Assembly (NCBI GenBank): GCA_963725185.1
Contig: CAVRXO010000008.1
Coordinates: 75,236-139,235, forward strand
Length of the DNA: 64,000 nucleotides
DNA from: VAZQ01 sp963725185
GTDB lineage: Bacteria; Pseudomonadota; Alphaproteobacteria; Rhizobiales; Xanthobacteraceae
Direction of reading: 5' to 3'
The translations under genes were made by a program, and so were the position numbers. Positions 54,320 to 62,417 of this stretch are shown piece by piece; the first letter of the stretch is position 1, and the number at the start of each line of letters is the position of its first letter. The notes under the pieces were generated by a model. It made no database searches, was not told the origin of the DNA, and was given only the letters and a program-made list of their open reading frames with translations.

Positions 54320-55347
54320 CAGGCAACCTCCCGGGCAGCGGTATCGGCGATTACGATGCGCGGATCGCGTCCGAGCCAGAGCGAGACCGCGATCTTGCCG
54401 TCGGAATTCGGCTCCGGCGGCAGCGTCTTCTGCTGCAGCATCTCCAGACCGGCGGCGTTGAGCCATTGGGTTACGGTCTCGGACGCAAAGCCGAGCCGCC
54501 GATGGGCATGCTCGTCACGCAGGAATTCGAGATCATGGGGCGCGAAATCAATGACCAGAAGCCGCCCGGCCGGACGCAGGACCCGCGCCGCCTCCTGGAT
54601 CGCGCGCGCGCTGTCGTCGAGGAAGTGCAGGACTTGATGGATGATGACGACATCGAACGAATTGCGTGGCAGCGCGAGATCGTAGATGTCGCCCTGCCGC
54701 ACGCTGCAATGGCGCAAGCCGGCGCGGTCGAGCCGGGCGCGCGCCATCGCCAGCATGTCGAGCGAAAGGTCGAGGCCGAGGCCGCGTTCGATCTCGGGGC
54801 CGAACAGCTCGAGCATGCGGCCGGTGCCGGTGCCGAGATCGAGCAGCGAGCGAAACGGCGCGCCGGAAAGCGCCGCGCGGATTTCAGCCTCGACGGCCGC
54901 ATCGGTCACATGCAGCTTGCGGATGCGGTCCCATTCCGCCGCGTGGCTGCGGAAATAGGCTTGCGCCGCGGCAGCTCGCTCCGACCGCACGGCCGCCAGT
55001 CGCTCGCGGTCGCGCGCGATGGTGGCATCGCCGCAATCCAGCCGCGTGATCAGCTCGCGCGCAAGCTCGGCGCCGCCGCCGTGCTCGCCCAGCCGGAAGA
55101 AGGCCCAGGACCCCTCGCGGAACCGCTCCACCAGCCCGGCTTCGGCCAGAAGCCTGAGATGGCGGGAAATCCGCGGCTGCGATTGGCGCAGGATGTCGGT
55201 GAGATCGGAAACCGTCAGCTCGGCTTCGGCGAGCAAGGCCAGAATGCGCAGGCGTGTGGCCTCGCCGGCCGCCTTCAGGGCACCGTTGAGCGCCATGAAC
55301 GGCAGTTGGGCAACTGGACGGGACCGCGGACTAGGCAAGGCAATCAT
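54319..55347 (-). CDS. ArsR-type regulator fused to a SAM-dependent methyltransferase domain
   Basis: About 342 residues. The N-terminal winged helix is of ArsR type (ALKAAGEATRLRILALLAEA, VSDLTDILRQSQPRISRHLR, LAEAGLVERFREGSW) without the usual metal-binding Cys. A class I methyltransferase domain follows (about 150-280) with motif I LLDLGTGTGRMLEL, SAM-acidic GLDLSLDMLAMAR, and FDVVIIHQVLHFLDD. It heads the metF-metH operon, suggesting that it senses SAM or SAH through the second domain. Three in-frame ATGs exist (55,392, 55,347, 55,296). I chose the middle one; none has a clear ribosome-binding site. Confidence 0.85.
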   Translation of the reverse strand: MIALPSPRSRPVAQLPFMALNGALKAAGEATRLRILALLAEAELTVSDLTDILRQSQPRISRHLRLLAEAGLVERFREGSWAFFRLGEHGGGAELARELITRLDCGDATIARDRERLAAVRSERAAAAQAYFRSHAAEWDRIRKLHVTDAAVEAEIRAALSGAPFRSLLDLGTGTGRMLELFGPEIERGLGLDLSLDMLAMARARLDRAGLRHCSVRQGDIYDLALPRNSFDVVIIHQVLHFLDDSARAIQEAARVLRPAGRLLVIDFAPHDLEFLRDEHAHRRLGFASETVTQWLNAAGLEMLQQKTLPPEPNSDGKIAVSLWLGRDPRIVIADTAAREVA

Positions 55348-55387
55348 GGGGGCACGGGCTGTTGGGAGATGGAACCAAACCGAGCGA

Positions 55388-55409
55388 AGCATACATAAAG
55401 ATATGCTTA
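55388..55409. promoter_or_regulatory. Candidate ArsR-type operator upstream of the met operon
   Basis: AAGCATACATAAAGATATGCTT has complementary outer arms (AAGCATA/TATGCTT) around CATAAAGATATG, itself near-palindromic. It is AT-rich and lies just before the regulator gene, between it and divergent trmO. Size and position fit an autoregulatory ArsR site. This is inference. Confidence 0.5.
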
Positions 55410-55509
55410 TACCTTTAAAAGCGGAATATCAATGCCTGCTTTCACTAATCGACGGCGCCACAACGAAGTCCCACTTGGCGCCGACCCGGCTCCGGGCGAC
55501 ATTAGCCCC

Positions 55510-56049
55510 ATGAACGACCAGAACCCTTCCGACGACCCTCGCCCGACCGACCGTTCCGACCCCTTCGGGCTGCGGGAGGGCGAGGTTGCGGTCGCGCTGC
55601 CCGAGCGGTTCGACGCCTCGCTCTATTTCATCGGCTGCATCCGCACCCCCTGGGTTCGGCGCGAGGACTGCCCCAAGAACGGCCGGGAGGCGGAGGCGAT
55701 CTGCACCATCGAGTTCGATCCGCGCTGGGCGCAGGGTCTTGCGGGGCTTGAGACTTCAAGCCATGTAGTCGCGCTCTACTGGATGGACCGGGCGCGGCGC
55801 GACCTGGTGCTGCAGGCGCCACGCCATTACGGAGAAACGCGCGGCACCTTTGCGCTGCGCTCGCCGGTGCGCCCCAACCCCATCGCCATGAGCGTCGTGC
55901 GGCTCTTGCGCATCGAGGGCAACACGCTTTCCGTCGTCGGGCTCGATTGCCTCGACAACACGCCGCTCCTGGATATCAAGCCGTATTTCGCCTCCACGGA
56001 CGCGGTGCCTGACGCCTCGGTCGGCTGGCACGCCACCCGCGAGCCCTGA
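55510..56049 (+). CDS. trmO: tRNA (N6-threonylcarbamoyladenosine37-N6)-methyltransferase TrmO
   Basis: SAM-dependent enzyme methylating t6A37 in certain tRNAs; formerly UPF0066 or YaeB. The product has 179 residues from ATG 55510 (an upstream ATG at 55432 adds 26 poorly conserved residues). Signatures are FIGCIRTPWVRREDCPKN, ALYWMDRARRD, TRGTFALRSPVRPNPIAMSV and VVGLDCLDNTPLLDIKPY. It is divergent from the ArsR-methyltransferase gene and so lies beside the same candidate operator. Confidence 0.9.
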   Translation: MNDQNPSDDPRPTDRSDPFGLREGEVAVALPERFDASLYFIGCIRTPWVRREDCPKNGREAEAICTIEFDPRWAQGLAGLETSSHVVALYWMDRARRDLVLQAPRHYGETRGTFALRSPVRPNPIAMSVVRLLRIEGNTLSVVGLDCLDNTPLLDIKPYFASTDAVPDASVGWHATREP

Positions 56050-56178
56050 CGCGCGGCCGGCGGCGCCCTCCCCGCATGGCCCGGACGTTAACCGGCCGGC
56101 GCAATTATTTTCGTCCCCCGATGAACCCTTTCGCCGGTTGGCCCGTCCAATGGGCAACAACAGATGATGGGGATCGTC

Positions 56179-56835
56179 ATGCAGACAATCAGCTTCTTTC
56201 GCGCTGCCGCGTCAGTCGTCCTGATCGCCGCCGCGACCTCCTTTGCGGCCAGCGCTTCGGCGAGCCCGTTCCTGCCATTCGCACCGCCGAGCCAGCCCAA
56301 TCCGATGATGCAGGCGCCCGATGACAGCACCGGCGATACCGACGAGCTGCCGGCCCGCTTCAAGCGCCAGATCGTCGACTACCGCACCACCGAGGCGCCC
56401 GGCACGATCGTCATCGACACGCCCAACACCTACCTCTATCTGGTTCTCGGCAACGGCCGGGCGCTGCGTTACGGCATCGGCGTGGGGCGCGAGGGCTTCA
56501 CCTGGTCGGGCACCCAGAACATCACCAAGAAGGCCGAGTGGCCGGATTGGACGCCGCCTGCCGAGATGATCGAGCGCCAGCCCTATCTGCCCCGCTTCAT
56601 GGCCGGCGGCCCCGGCAACCCGCTCGGCGCGCGCGCCATGTATCTCGGCGGCTCGGTCTATCGCATCCACGGCACCAATGATCCCTCGACCATCGGGCAC
56701 CGCGTGTCGTCGGGCTGCATCCGTCTCACCAACGATGACGTCAGCGATCTCTACGGCCGCGTCAATGTCGGCTCCAAGGTCGTGGTCCTGCCGATGACCC
56801 AGCGCAGCGCCTCGGTTGCCGGCGGCATCTACTGA
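56179..56835 (+). CDS. L,D-transpeptidase (YkuD/ErfK family)
   Basis: Periplasmic enzyme forming 3-3 peptidoglycan cross-links or anchoring lipoproteins. The product has 218 residues. The signal peptide MQTISFFRAAASVVLIAAAT is cut near ASASA. The catalytic YkuD domain runs from about 75, TIVIDTPNTYLYLVLGNG, to the active site HGTNDPSTIGHRVSSGCIRL, with catalytic Cys in SSGCIRL. The WSGTQNITKKAEWPDWTPP motif is typical of the alphaproteobacterial group. I chose the ATG at 56179 because GGGG lies 6 bases before it; an ATG at 56164 would add 5 residues. A terminator follows closely. Confidence 0.92.
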   Translation: MQTISFFRAAASVVLIAAATSFAASASASPFLPFAPPSQPNPMMQAPDDSTGDTDELPARFKRQIVDYRTTEAPGTIVIDTPNTYLYLVLGNGRALRYGIGVGREGFTWSGTQNITKKAEWPDWTPPAEMIERQPYLPRFMAGGPGNPLGARAMYLGGSVYRIHGTNDPSTIGHRVSSGCIRLTNDDVSDLYGRVNVGSKVVVLPMTQRSASVAGGIY

Positions 56836-56857
56836 ACCAATTCGCTACGGTTGTTTG

Positions 56858-56893
56858 GCCGGCCTTGCGGAATCCGCAGGCCGGCTTTTTCTT
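56858..56893 (+). terminator. Rho-independent terminator of the L,D-transpeptidase gene
   Basis: GCCGGCCTTGCGG, loop AAT, CCGCAGGCCGGC (one bulged T), then TTTTTCTT. It lies 22 bases after the stop codon. Confidence 0.9.
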
Positions 56894-56896
56894 GTC

Positions 56897-56967
56897 TGTA
56901 GGGTGGGTAACGCGCCCGGCCGCAGCGTTGATGACGGGCACGGCGCAGCGGCGCGTTGCCCACGCAT
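56897..56967. repeat. TAGGGTGGGTAACGCG palindromic repeat
   Basis: TAGGGTGGGTAACGCGCCCGG faces GGCGCGTTGCCCACGC some 40 bases later. The TAGGGTGGG head is shared with the elements at 27,861 and 63,914. It lies between a terminator and the left end of an insertion sequence. Confidence 0.7.
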
Positions 56968-56978
56968 CCGGGCTCTCA

Positions 56979-58518
56979 AGTCGTCCGTGAAGTATTCGGA
57001 AGCCATTGATTGGTCGCGATGAATTGATTTGAGCAAGTAATCGATTTTGCAAGAAAGCGGGGTGTGGTGCCCGGTTTTCTTGCGTTTTGGGATTCCCGAT
57101 TTGGGCAGTTCATGATTCCTTCCCGCGCGAGATTCGCTGTGGGGGGAAGGATGAGCCAGCCGCGCGACGAGCGTCAGGATGACCTGTTTAGGCCGCCCTT
57201 GGCGGAGATCATCAATCTTCGCCATCCGTTGGTGCGGCTGGCGGAGGAGATCGATTGGGGTTTTCTGGCCGGGCGTTTTCGTTCGGTCTGTCGCGTCGGA
57301 CCGGGGCAACCGCCGCTGCCGACGCGGCTGGTAGCCGGTCTATTCATCCTCAAGCATATGCACAATTTGTCCGACGAGGCGTTGTGCGAGCGGTGGGTCG
57401 AGAACCCGTATTTCCAGTATTTCTGCGGCGAAGTGGTCTTCCGGCACGAGTTGCCGTTCGACCGCTCGTCGCTGACCCGCTGGCGCCAGCGGCTGGGCGA
57501 GGAGCAACTCATCGCGCTGTTGCAGGAAAGCCTTTCGGTGGCCCATCGGAGCGGGGCGATCGAGACCAAGGATCTCGAGCGGGTCGTGGTGGACACAACC
57601 GTGCAGGAGAAGGCGATCGCGCATCCGACCGATGCCAGTCTCATCCACCGTGCCATCGAGAAACTGGTCGATCTGGCCAAACGTGAGGGGGTCGATCTGC
57701 GCCAGAGCTATCGCAGGGTGGCCAAGCGCGCTGCGATCATGATCGGGCGCTATACGCATGCGCATCAGTTCAAGCGCGCCCGGCGGGAACTCAAGTTCCT
57801 GCGCACGCGGCTCGGCCGCATCATCCGTGACATTCGCCGCAAAATCGAGGGCGACACGGTGCTCGAAGACCGCTTCGGCCCGCTGCTCGATCTCGCGCTG
57901 CGTGTTCGCCATCAAGAGCAGCGTCAACGCGGCCCAAAGGTCTATTCGTTACACGCGCCCGAAGTGGAGTGCATTGGCCGCGGCAAGGCACGGGCTCCGT
58001 ACGAATTCGGTTGCAAGGTCTCGATTGCCATCCCGGTCACCGCACCCAGGGGTGGACAGTTCGTGCTGCACGCCAAGGCGCTGCATGGCAACCCCTATGA
58101 CGGCCACACACTCGGCCCAGTCATCGCCGACCTCGAAAAGCTCACGGGTGTTGAGGTCCGCCGCATCCACGGCGACAAGGGCTATCGCGGTCACAGCCAC
58201 CCGGATCGGTTCAAGGTCTGGATCACCGGCCAGGTCCGGCGTGTCACCAAGGCGATCCGCCGCGAAATGCGCCGCCGAGCTGCCGTCGAGCCCGTGATCG
58301 GCCATCTCAAAGACGACCACCGCATGGGTCGCAACCACCTCAAGGGTCGCGACGGCGACCGCATCAACGCCGTGCTGGCCGCCGCCGGTTACAACTTCAG
58401 CCTACTCCGCCGCTGGTTCCAATGGCTTCTGCGTGCCCTGTGGCTGATCATCGCTCGCCGCATCTTGGCGCCCCAACTCGCTTAGCCACATGCGCAGAAA
58501 CGTTCTTCACGGACGACT
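56979..58518 (+). mobile_element. IS5-family insertion sequence, 1,540 bases
   Basis: Terminal inverted repeats are AGTCGTCCGTGAAG at 56,979-56,992 and its exact complement CTTCACGGACGACT at 58,505-58,518. Between them is one intact transposase gene. The flanks (CTCA and CCCT) show no clear target duplication. The element sits in an intergenic region downstream of the L,D-transpeptidase and interrupts no recognisable gene. Confidence 0.85.
57151..58485 (+). CDS. IS5-family transposase
   Basis: DDE transposase of 444 residues. The N-terminal InsH/DUF772-type domain contains LPTRLVAGLFILKHMHNLSD and RHELPFDRSSLTRWRQRLG. The catalytic core has ERVVVDTTVQEKAIAHPTDA (first Asp), VRRIHGDKGYRGHSHPDRF (second Asp, in HGDKGYRG) and AVEPVIGHLKDDHRMGRNHL (Glu). 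It ends LRRWFQWLLRALWLI. The ATG at 57151 has GGGGGAAGG in front; the frame is open for 29 codons more upstream. It is uninterrupted, so the element may be active. Confidence 0.93.
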   Translation: MSQPRDERQDDLFRPPLAEIINLRHPLVRLAEEIDWGFLAGRFRSVCRVGPGQPPLPTRLVAGLFILKHMHNLSDEALCERWVENPYFQYFCGEVVFRHELPFDRSSLTRWRQRLGEEQLIALLQESLSVAHRSGAIETKDLERVVVDTTVQEKAIAHPTDASLIHRAIEKLVDLAKREGVDLRQSYRRVAKRAAIMIGRYTHAHQFKRARRELKFLRTRLGRIIRDIRRKIEGDTVLEDRFGPLLDLALRVRHQEQRQRGPKVYSLHAPEVECIGRGKARAPYEFGCKVSIAIPVTAPRGGQFVLHAKALHGNPYDGHTLGPVIADLEKLTGVEVRRIHGDKGYRGHSHPDRFKVWITGQVRRVTKAIRREMRRRAAVEPVIGHLKDDHRMGRNHLKGRDGDRINAVLAAAGYNFSLLRRWFQWLLRALWLIIARRILAPQLA

Positions 58519-58530
58519 CCCTCGCCATCA

Positions 58531-58588
58531 CAAGTCGGGCTTGCCCGACCTGCGCACTTTTAGTGACCAGTCGGGTAAACCCGACTTG
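58531..58588. repeat. AAGTCGGG palindromic repeat after the insertion sequence
   Basis: CAAGTCGGGCTTGCCCGAC (58,531-58,549) faces GTCGGGTAAACCCGACTTG (58,570-58,588), with two mismatches. Each arm is also a small palindrome. A further decayed GGGGAGAGGG/CCCC...TCTCCCC stretch lies at about 58,594-58,690. The 215-base gap holds no gene. Confidence 0.7.
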
Positions 58589-58733
58589 GTCTGGGGAGAG
58601 GGTGGGGCAAGGGGGTTACGATGATTCCGTATCGCACCGCCGGAGCCCCCTCATCCCCACTTCTCCCCCATGGGGAGTAGGAGTGAGAGGCAGTGCGTCC
58701 CTAACGGCGAAAGCAGCGGCGACCGAAGAATCT

Positions 58734-59795
58734 TCATCGGTGGATGTATCCTGCGAGTTTCTTTCTCAGCTCGGAGGCCTTGCTGTCGTCGGAGAGCATC
58801 TGCCGGTAGCCTTGGTCGATCTTGTAGGATGAGAGCGGCTGGAAGCCCTCCGGCGGGGAAACGTCGGAGCGCGCCGAGAAGGTGCCGGTGCGGCTCTGCT
58901 GCTCCTTCGCTAAATACCAATCGAGAAAGAGCTTGGCGCCGTTGGGATGCGGCGCGTCCTTGAAGATCGCGGCCGCCACCAGGAAGACCGGCACGGCGTC
59001 GACCTGCGAGAGCACCGCCTCGATCGGCTTGCCGTCGCGCTTGAGCCGCGGCGTGGTCGAGGTGGAATCGAAGGTTGCCAGCGCCGCGCCGGCGGCGACG
59101 GCGTTCGACACGCTGGCATGGCCGTTGGTCACGAAGGCCGGGTTCTGGGCTATGTATTTGTCCATGTAGTCCCAGCCGTATTTGTCGACGATGCCGCGAA
59201 AGGTGAGGAGGCTCGCATCGTCCTCGGTCGGATCTGTGGTGACAAGCCTGCCCTGGAACACGGGCTTGAGGAAATCAAGCGCCGATCTCGGCACGTCGGC
59301 CGGCGCCAGAAGCTGCGTGTTGTAGGCGTAGGAGACCATGTTGACGCTGACGGTGGTGAACGTGCCATCCTCGTCCTTGAAGGCCGGATCGATCGCGTCG
59401 AAGCCCTGCGGCCGGAATGCCAGCAGCGCGCCCTCGCGCTTCCATCGCACAAAATCCTGGATTGTCTGGAAGATCGCGAGGTCCGACTCCATCTTCTTGT
59501 CGGCGATCTGCTGGTTGATTCTGCGGTTGAGGCCGTTGCTCAAGCCGCCCGTGAACGAGACCGTCACGCCCGGATAACGCTGCTGGAACTCCCTGATCCA
59601 GTGCTCGTAGGGCTCGGACGGTCCGGCGGCGACCAGCGCGACCGACTTCTCCAGCTTGGCCTTCTCGTAGAGCTCGTCAGTGCTCTGCGCATGCGAGGGG
59701 GGCGCCGACCCGATCAACGCCGCTGTCACCGCCGGCACGAGGCCCCAGCCGCAGATGTCCCTGCGAAAGCAGGGACACGTACTTCGTGCGATCAT
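58734..59795 (-). CDS. ABC transporter substrate-binding protein (Fe3+/polyamine type fold)
   Basis: Periplasmic binding protein of 353 residues. The signal region MIARSTCPCFRRDICGWGLV is followed by a hydrophobic stretch ending SHAQ. The mature part starts LYEKAKLEKSVALVAAGP, with FQQRYPGVTVSFTGGLSNGL, SDLAIFQTIQDFVRWKREG and NMVSYAYNTQLL, all typical of SBP_bac_6/8 proteins. The ATG at 59795 has GGGAGG in front. No permease or ATPase gene is adjacent, so it is an orphan receptor. The ligand is unknown. Confidence 0.85.
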   Translation of the reverse strand: MIARSTCPCFRRDICGWGLVPAVTAALIGSAPPSHAQSTDELYEKAKLEKSVALVAAGPSEPYEHWIREFQQRYPGVTVSFTGGLSNGLNRRINQQIADKKMESDLAIFQTIQDFVRWKREGALLAFRPQGFDAIDPAFKDEDGTFTTVSVNMVSYAYNTQLLAPADVPRSALDFLKPVFQGRLVTTDPTEDDASLLTFRGIVDKYGWDYMDKYIAQNPAFVTNGHASVSNAVAAGAALATFDSTSTTPRLKRDGKPIEAVLSQVDAVPVFLVAAAIFKDAPHPNGAKLFLDWYLAKEQQSRTGTFSARSDVSPPEGFQPLSSYKIDQGYRQMLSDDSKASELRKKLAGYIHR

Positions 59796-59850
59796 GTGGT
59801 CCTCCCGAGAATCGTTACCGCCAACAGGCGCGAAGGAAACCATTGCCAGA

Positions 59851-59909
59851 CCTGTCCAGGGCTTGAGCCGGGACCGTTACAGTCTCCGAGATTGGTAAGC
59901 TCCCGGCTC
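59851..59909. repeat. Decayed copy of the CTTGAGCCGGGAC inverted repeat
   Basis: CCTGTCCAGGGCTTGAGCCG, GGACCGT, then after about 25 bases TCCCGGCTC. The left arm matches the perfect repeat at 9,072 with a few changes; the right arm is shortened. It lies between two divergent receptor genes. Confidence 0.6.
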
Positions 59910-60040
59910 GATAGCGCGTCGGAGACGCGCGTGACGCGTTGGTAAGGTGAGCACTGCGCCATGGTGAGATTGGGGCGGTTGTTTGACCCGACGCCTAGGG
60001 CCATTCTATAGGTGTTCATCGCAAGAAATAAGAGGAAGAC

Positions 60041-61063
60041 ATGCGCGCCGCCGCCCCCAAGTGGTCGATTGCGACGGCTCTCGCATTGCTGGTCTGTCCG
60101 AGCCTGCAACATGCGCTCGCCGCCGAGGATGAATTCTTCAAGGGCAGGACCGTCACCCTGGTGGTCGGGTATTCGGCGGGCGGCGGCTATGATCAATATG
60201 CGCGGCTGCTGGCGCGCCATCTCGGCAGCGCAATTCCGGGCAATCCCGGCGTGCTGGTGCAGAACATGCCGGGCGCCGCTAGCCTGACGGCGGTCCGATA
60301 CCTCGACGCCAGCGCCCCCAAGGATGGCACCGTCATCACCACCTTCGATCCCGGCCTCATCACCGAATCCTTTGCTTCGCCCGATCTCTTCAAGGTCAAC
60401 TTCTCGAACTTCCAGTGGATCGGCACCATGCTGCGCGACATCCGCATCTGCTATGCGTGGGGCGCAACCGGCATCAAGACCTGGGACGACATGATGAAGC
60501 GCAAGGAGTTTCTGATCGGCACCACCGCCAAGGGCTCCAACGCCTATGTCAACGGCGCCATCCTGCGCAAGCTGTTCAACGCGCCAGTGCGGCAGATTGC
60601 CGGCTATCCGGGCAGCAATGAGCAGCGGCTTGCGCTCGAGCGTGGCGAGCTCGAAGGCAATTGCGGCTCGTGGAGCGCGATGCCGCAGGATTGGCTCCTG
60701 CACGACAAGATCAATCCGCTGGTGCGCTTCTCGCCCAAGCGTCCGGCCGACATGCCGGCGAGCGTGCCCTTCATCGGCGACCTGGCGACCACGCCTGAGC
60801 AGAGGGACCTGCTCGCCGTGCTCAACGCCTCGGCCGAATTGGGCAGGCCTTTCATCGTCGCCAAGGCGGTGCCGCCCGAGCGGGTGAACGTGCTGCGCAC
60901 TGCCTTCCAGGCGACGCTTGCGGACCCGGCCTTCCAGGCCGAGGCGCAAGCCCAGTCCCTGCCGCTCGATCCGGTGCCGGGCGAGGAGGCCGCCGCGATC
61001 ATCGGCAAGATCTATTCGGCCCCGCCCGAGCTCGCCCGCAAGGTCAAGGAGGTGCTGGAATGA
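60041..61063 (+). CDS. Tripartite-tricarboxylate-type solute receptor
   Basis: Periplasmic binding protein of 340 residues. The signal peptide MRAAAPKWSIATALALLVCP ends near HALA. The start of the mature protein, FFKGRTVTLVVGYSAGGGYD, with YARLLARHL and PGVLVQNMPGAASL, marks the TctC-like group that begins FYKGK/RTV. GTTAKGSNAYVNGAILRKLF is the ligand-loop region. AAGAGGAAG precedes the ATG. No membrane subunits are nearby. It is followed by a strong hairpin and then a dioxygenase gene in the same direction. Confidence 0.88.
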   Translation: MRAAAPKWSIATALALLVCPSLQHALAAEDEFFKGRTVTLVVGYSAGGGYDQYARLLARHLGSAIPGNPGVLVQNMPGAASLTAVRYLDASAPKDGTVITTFDPGLITESFASPDLFKVNFSNFQWIGTMLRDIRICYAWGATGIKTWDDMMKRKEFLIGTTAKGSNAYVNGAILRKLFNAPVRQIAGYPGSNEQRLALERGELEGNCGSWSAMPQDWLLHDKINPLVRFSPKRPADMPASVPFIGDLATTPEQRDLLAVLNASAELGRPFIVAKAVPPERVNVLRTAFQATLADPAFQAEAQAQSLPLDPVPGEEAAAIIGKIYSAPPELARKVKEVLE

Positions 61064-61074
61064 GGGCCTATCCT

Positions 61075-61109
61075 CCCGCTCATCCCCGCGGACCGCGGGG
61101 ACGAGCGGG
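61075..61109. repeat. Strong hairpin, 17-base arms, after the receptor gene
   Basis: CCCGCTCATCCCCGCGG, one base, then CCGCGGGGACGAGCGGG, with a single mismatch. There is no T-run. It is probably an intergenic palindromic repeat and could act as an mRNA-stabilising or attenuating hairpin between the receptor and the dioxygenase gene. Confidence 0.7.
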
Positions 61110-61257
61110 TGGAGGGGCCTCGCCCATCCTCAGTTTCCGTCACACGTTCTTTCGCGGGAAAGAGGTGGGGCGAGTCCTCACTCTGAAGTGGGAATGAGCG
61201 GACGCGCGTGCGAAAAGTGATAGTATCGAACAAACCAACGAGCAATTGGAGATGGTC

Positions 61258-62334
61258 ATGGGAGATTTCCGCAGCTTTCAGTCGAGCAAACGTGGTGTGG
61301 CAAAGGCCATGGAGCCGGTCGTCGATCCGGCGGGCTGGACGGCGGACGAGCTGCGCAATGTCGCCGACTGGAGCTACCGGATCAGCGAGCGTGACGCAGA
61401 CGAATTGGCCGCCGGCGTTGCGGCGGTCCGGCGCAACCGCGTCCCGGTCGTGGAGGTCGCCCGGGACAATTTCCCCCTGGGCGCTTTCGGCGACGCTCTT
61501 GCCGATGTGCGGCGCGAGCTGGTGGACGGCCGCGGCATCGTCATGCTGCAGAACTTTCCGATCGACCGCTTCGACCGGGAGGCGACCGCGATCGCCTATA
61601 TCGGGCTCGGCGCCTATCTGGGCAAGACCATGTCGCAGAACAAGCAGGGTCACGTTCTGGGCCATGTGAAGGACCTCGGCGGCGATTACGCCGATCCGCA
61701 GACGCGCGGTTACATGACCCGGGCCGAATTGTACTTTCATGCCGACGCCTGCGATTACGTCGGCCTGTTGTGCCTGCGATCCTCCAAGAACGGCGGCGCC
61801 AGCCGGGTCGCGAGCTCGGTCACGGTCTATAACCACATCCTGGCGCGGCGGCCCGACCTCGCCAAGGTGCTGACCGAGGATTTCTATCGCTCGCGCAGCG
61901 GCGAGTTCAACCCGGGCGAAGCGCCGTTCTTCAAGCAGCCGATCTTCTCGTTCACGGACGGCTATTTCAGCGCGACCGGCGCCAGCGCCGCCGTCGAAAA
62001 GGCGCAGAAGCTGCCCGGCGTGCCGCAATTCACCGACGCGCAAAAGGAGGCGATCGCGCTCTACCGCGCCACCGTGGAAGAATGCGCGCTCGATATCGAC
62101 TTCAATCCGGGCGACATCCAGTTCCTCAACAATTTCGTGATGCTGCACTCGCGCCGCAGCTACGAGGACTGGCCGGAGCCCGCGCGCAAGCGCCATCTGC
62201 TGCGGCTGTGGCTGTCGGATCCGACCAGCCGGCCGATCCCGCAGGCGCAGCGGCAGGGCCGCGCCGGCCGCGGCGTGCAGCTCGCAGGCGTTCCATTGGT
62301 GGCGCCGCTCGACGTGGAGGAGGCGGTGGCATAG
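61258..62334 (+). CDS. TauD/TfdA-like Fe(II)/2-oxoglutarate dioxygenase
   Basis: Non-heme iron oxygenase of 358 residues. The iron ligands are visible as H-x-D in ELYFHADACDYVGLLC and the distal His in NFVMLHSRRSYED, followed by the 2-oxoglutarate Arg in KRHLLRLWL. The N-terminal half contains LVDGRGIVMLQNFPIDRF. The ATG at 61258 has GGAG 6 bases upstream; a weaker start lies 6-12 bases earlier. It lies between a solute receptor and an MmgE/PrpD gene and probably belongs to a small catabolic unit. The substrate is unknown. Confidence 0.88.
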   Translation: MGDFRSFQSSKRGVAKAMEPVVDPAGWTADELRNVADWSYRISERDADELAAGVAAVRRNRVPVVEVARDNFPLGAFGDALADVRRELVDGRGIVMLQNFPIDRFDREATAIAYIGLGAYLGKTMSQNKQGHVLGHVKDLGGDYADPQTRGYMTRAELYFHADACDYVGLLCLRSSKNGGASRVASSVTVYNHILARRPDLAKVLTEDFYRSRSGEFNPGEAPFFKQPIFSFTDGYFSATGASAAVEKAQKLPGVPQFTDAQKEAIALYRATVEECALDIDFNPGDIQFLNNFVMLHSRRSYEDWPEPARKRHLLRLWLSDPTSRPIPQAQRQGRAGRGVQLAGVPLVAPLDVEEAVA

Positions 62335-62417
62335 CCGGCTGGAATTCCTGCAAACCAGCAAACCGACAAATCAGCCAACCAAAAACTGCAAAGCAAAAGG
62401 GCCGGGAGGCCTGCGCC

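Noticed and set aside
56971..58526. Target-site duplication flanking the IS5-family element
   Set aside because: Bases outside the two inverted repeats do not match at 2-9 bases, so no duplication is claimed.
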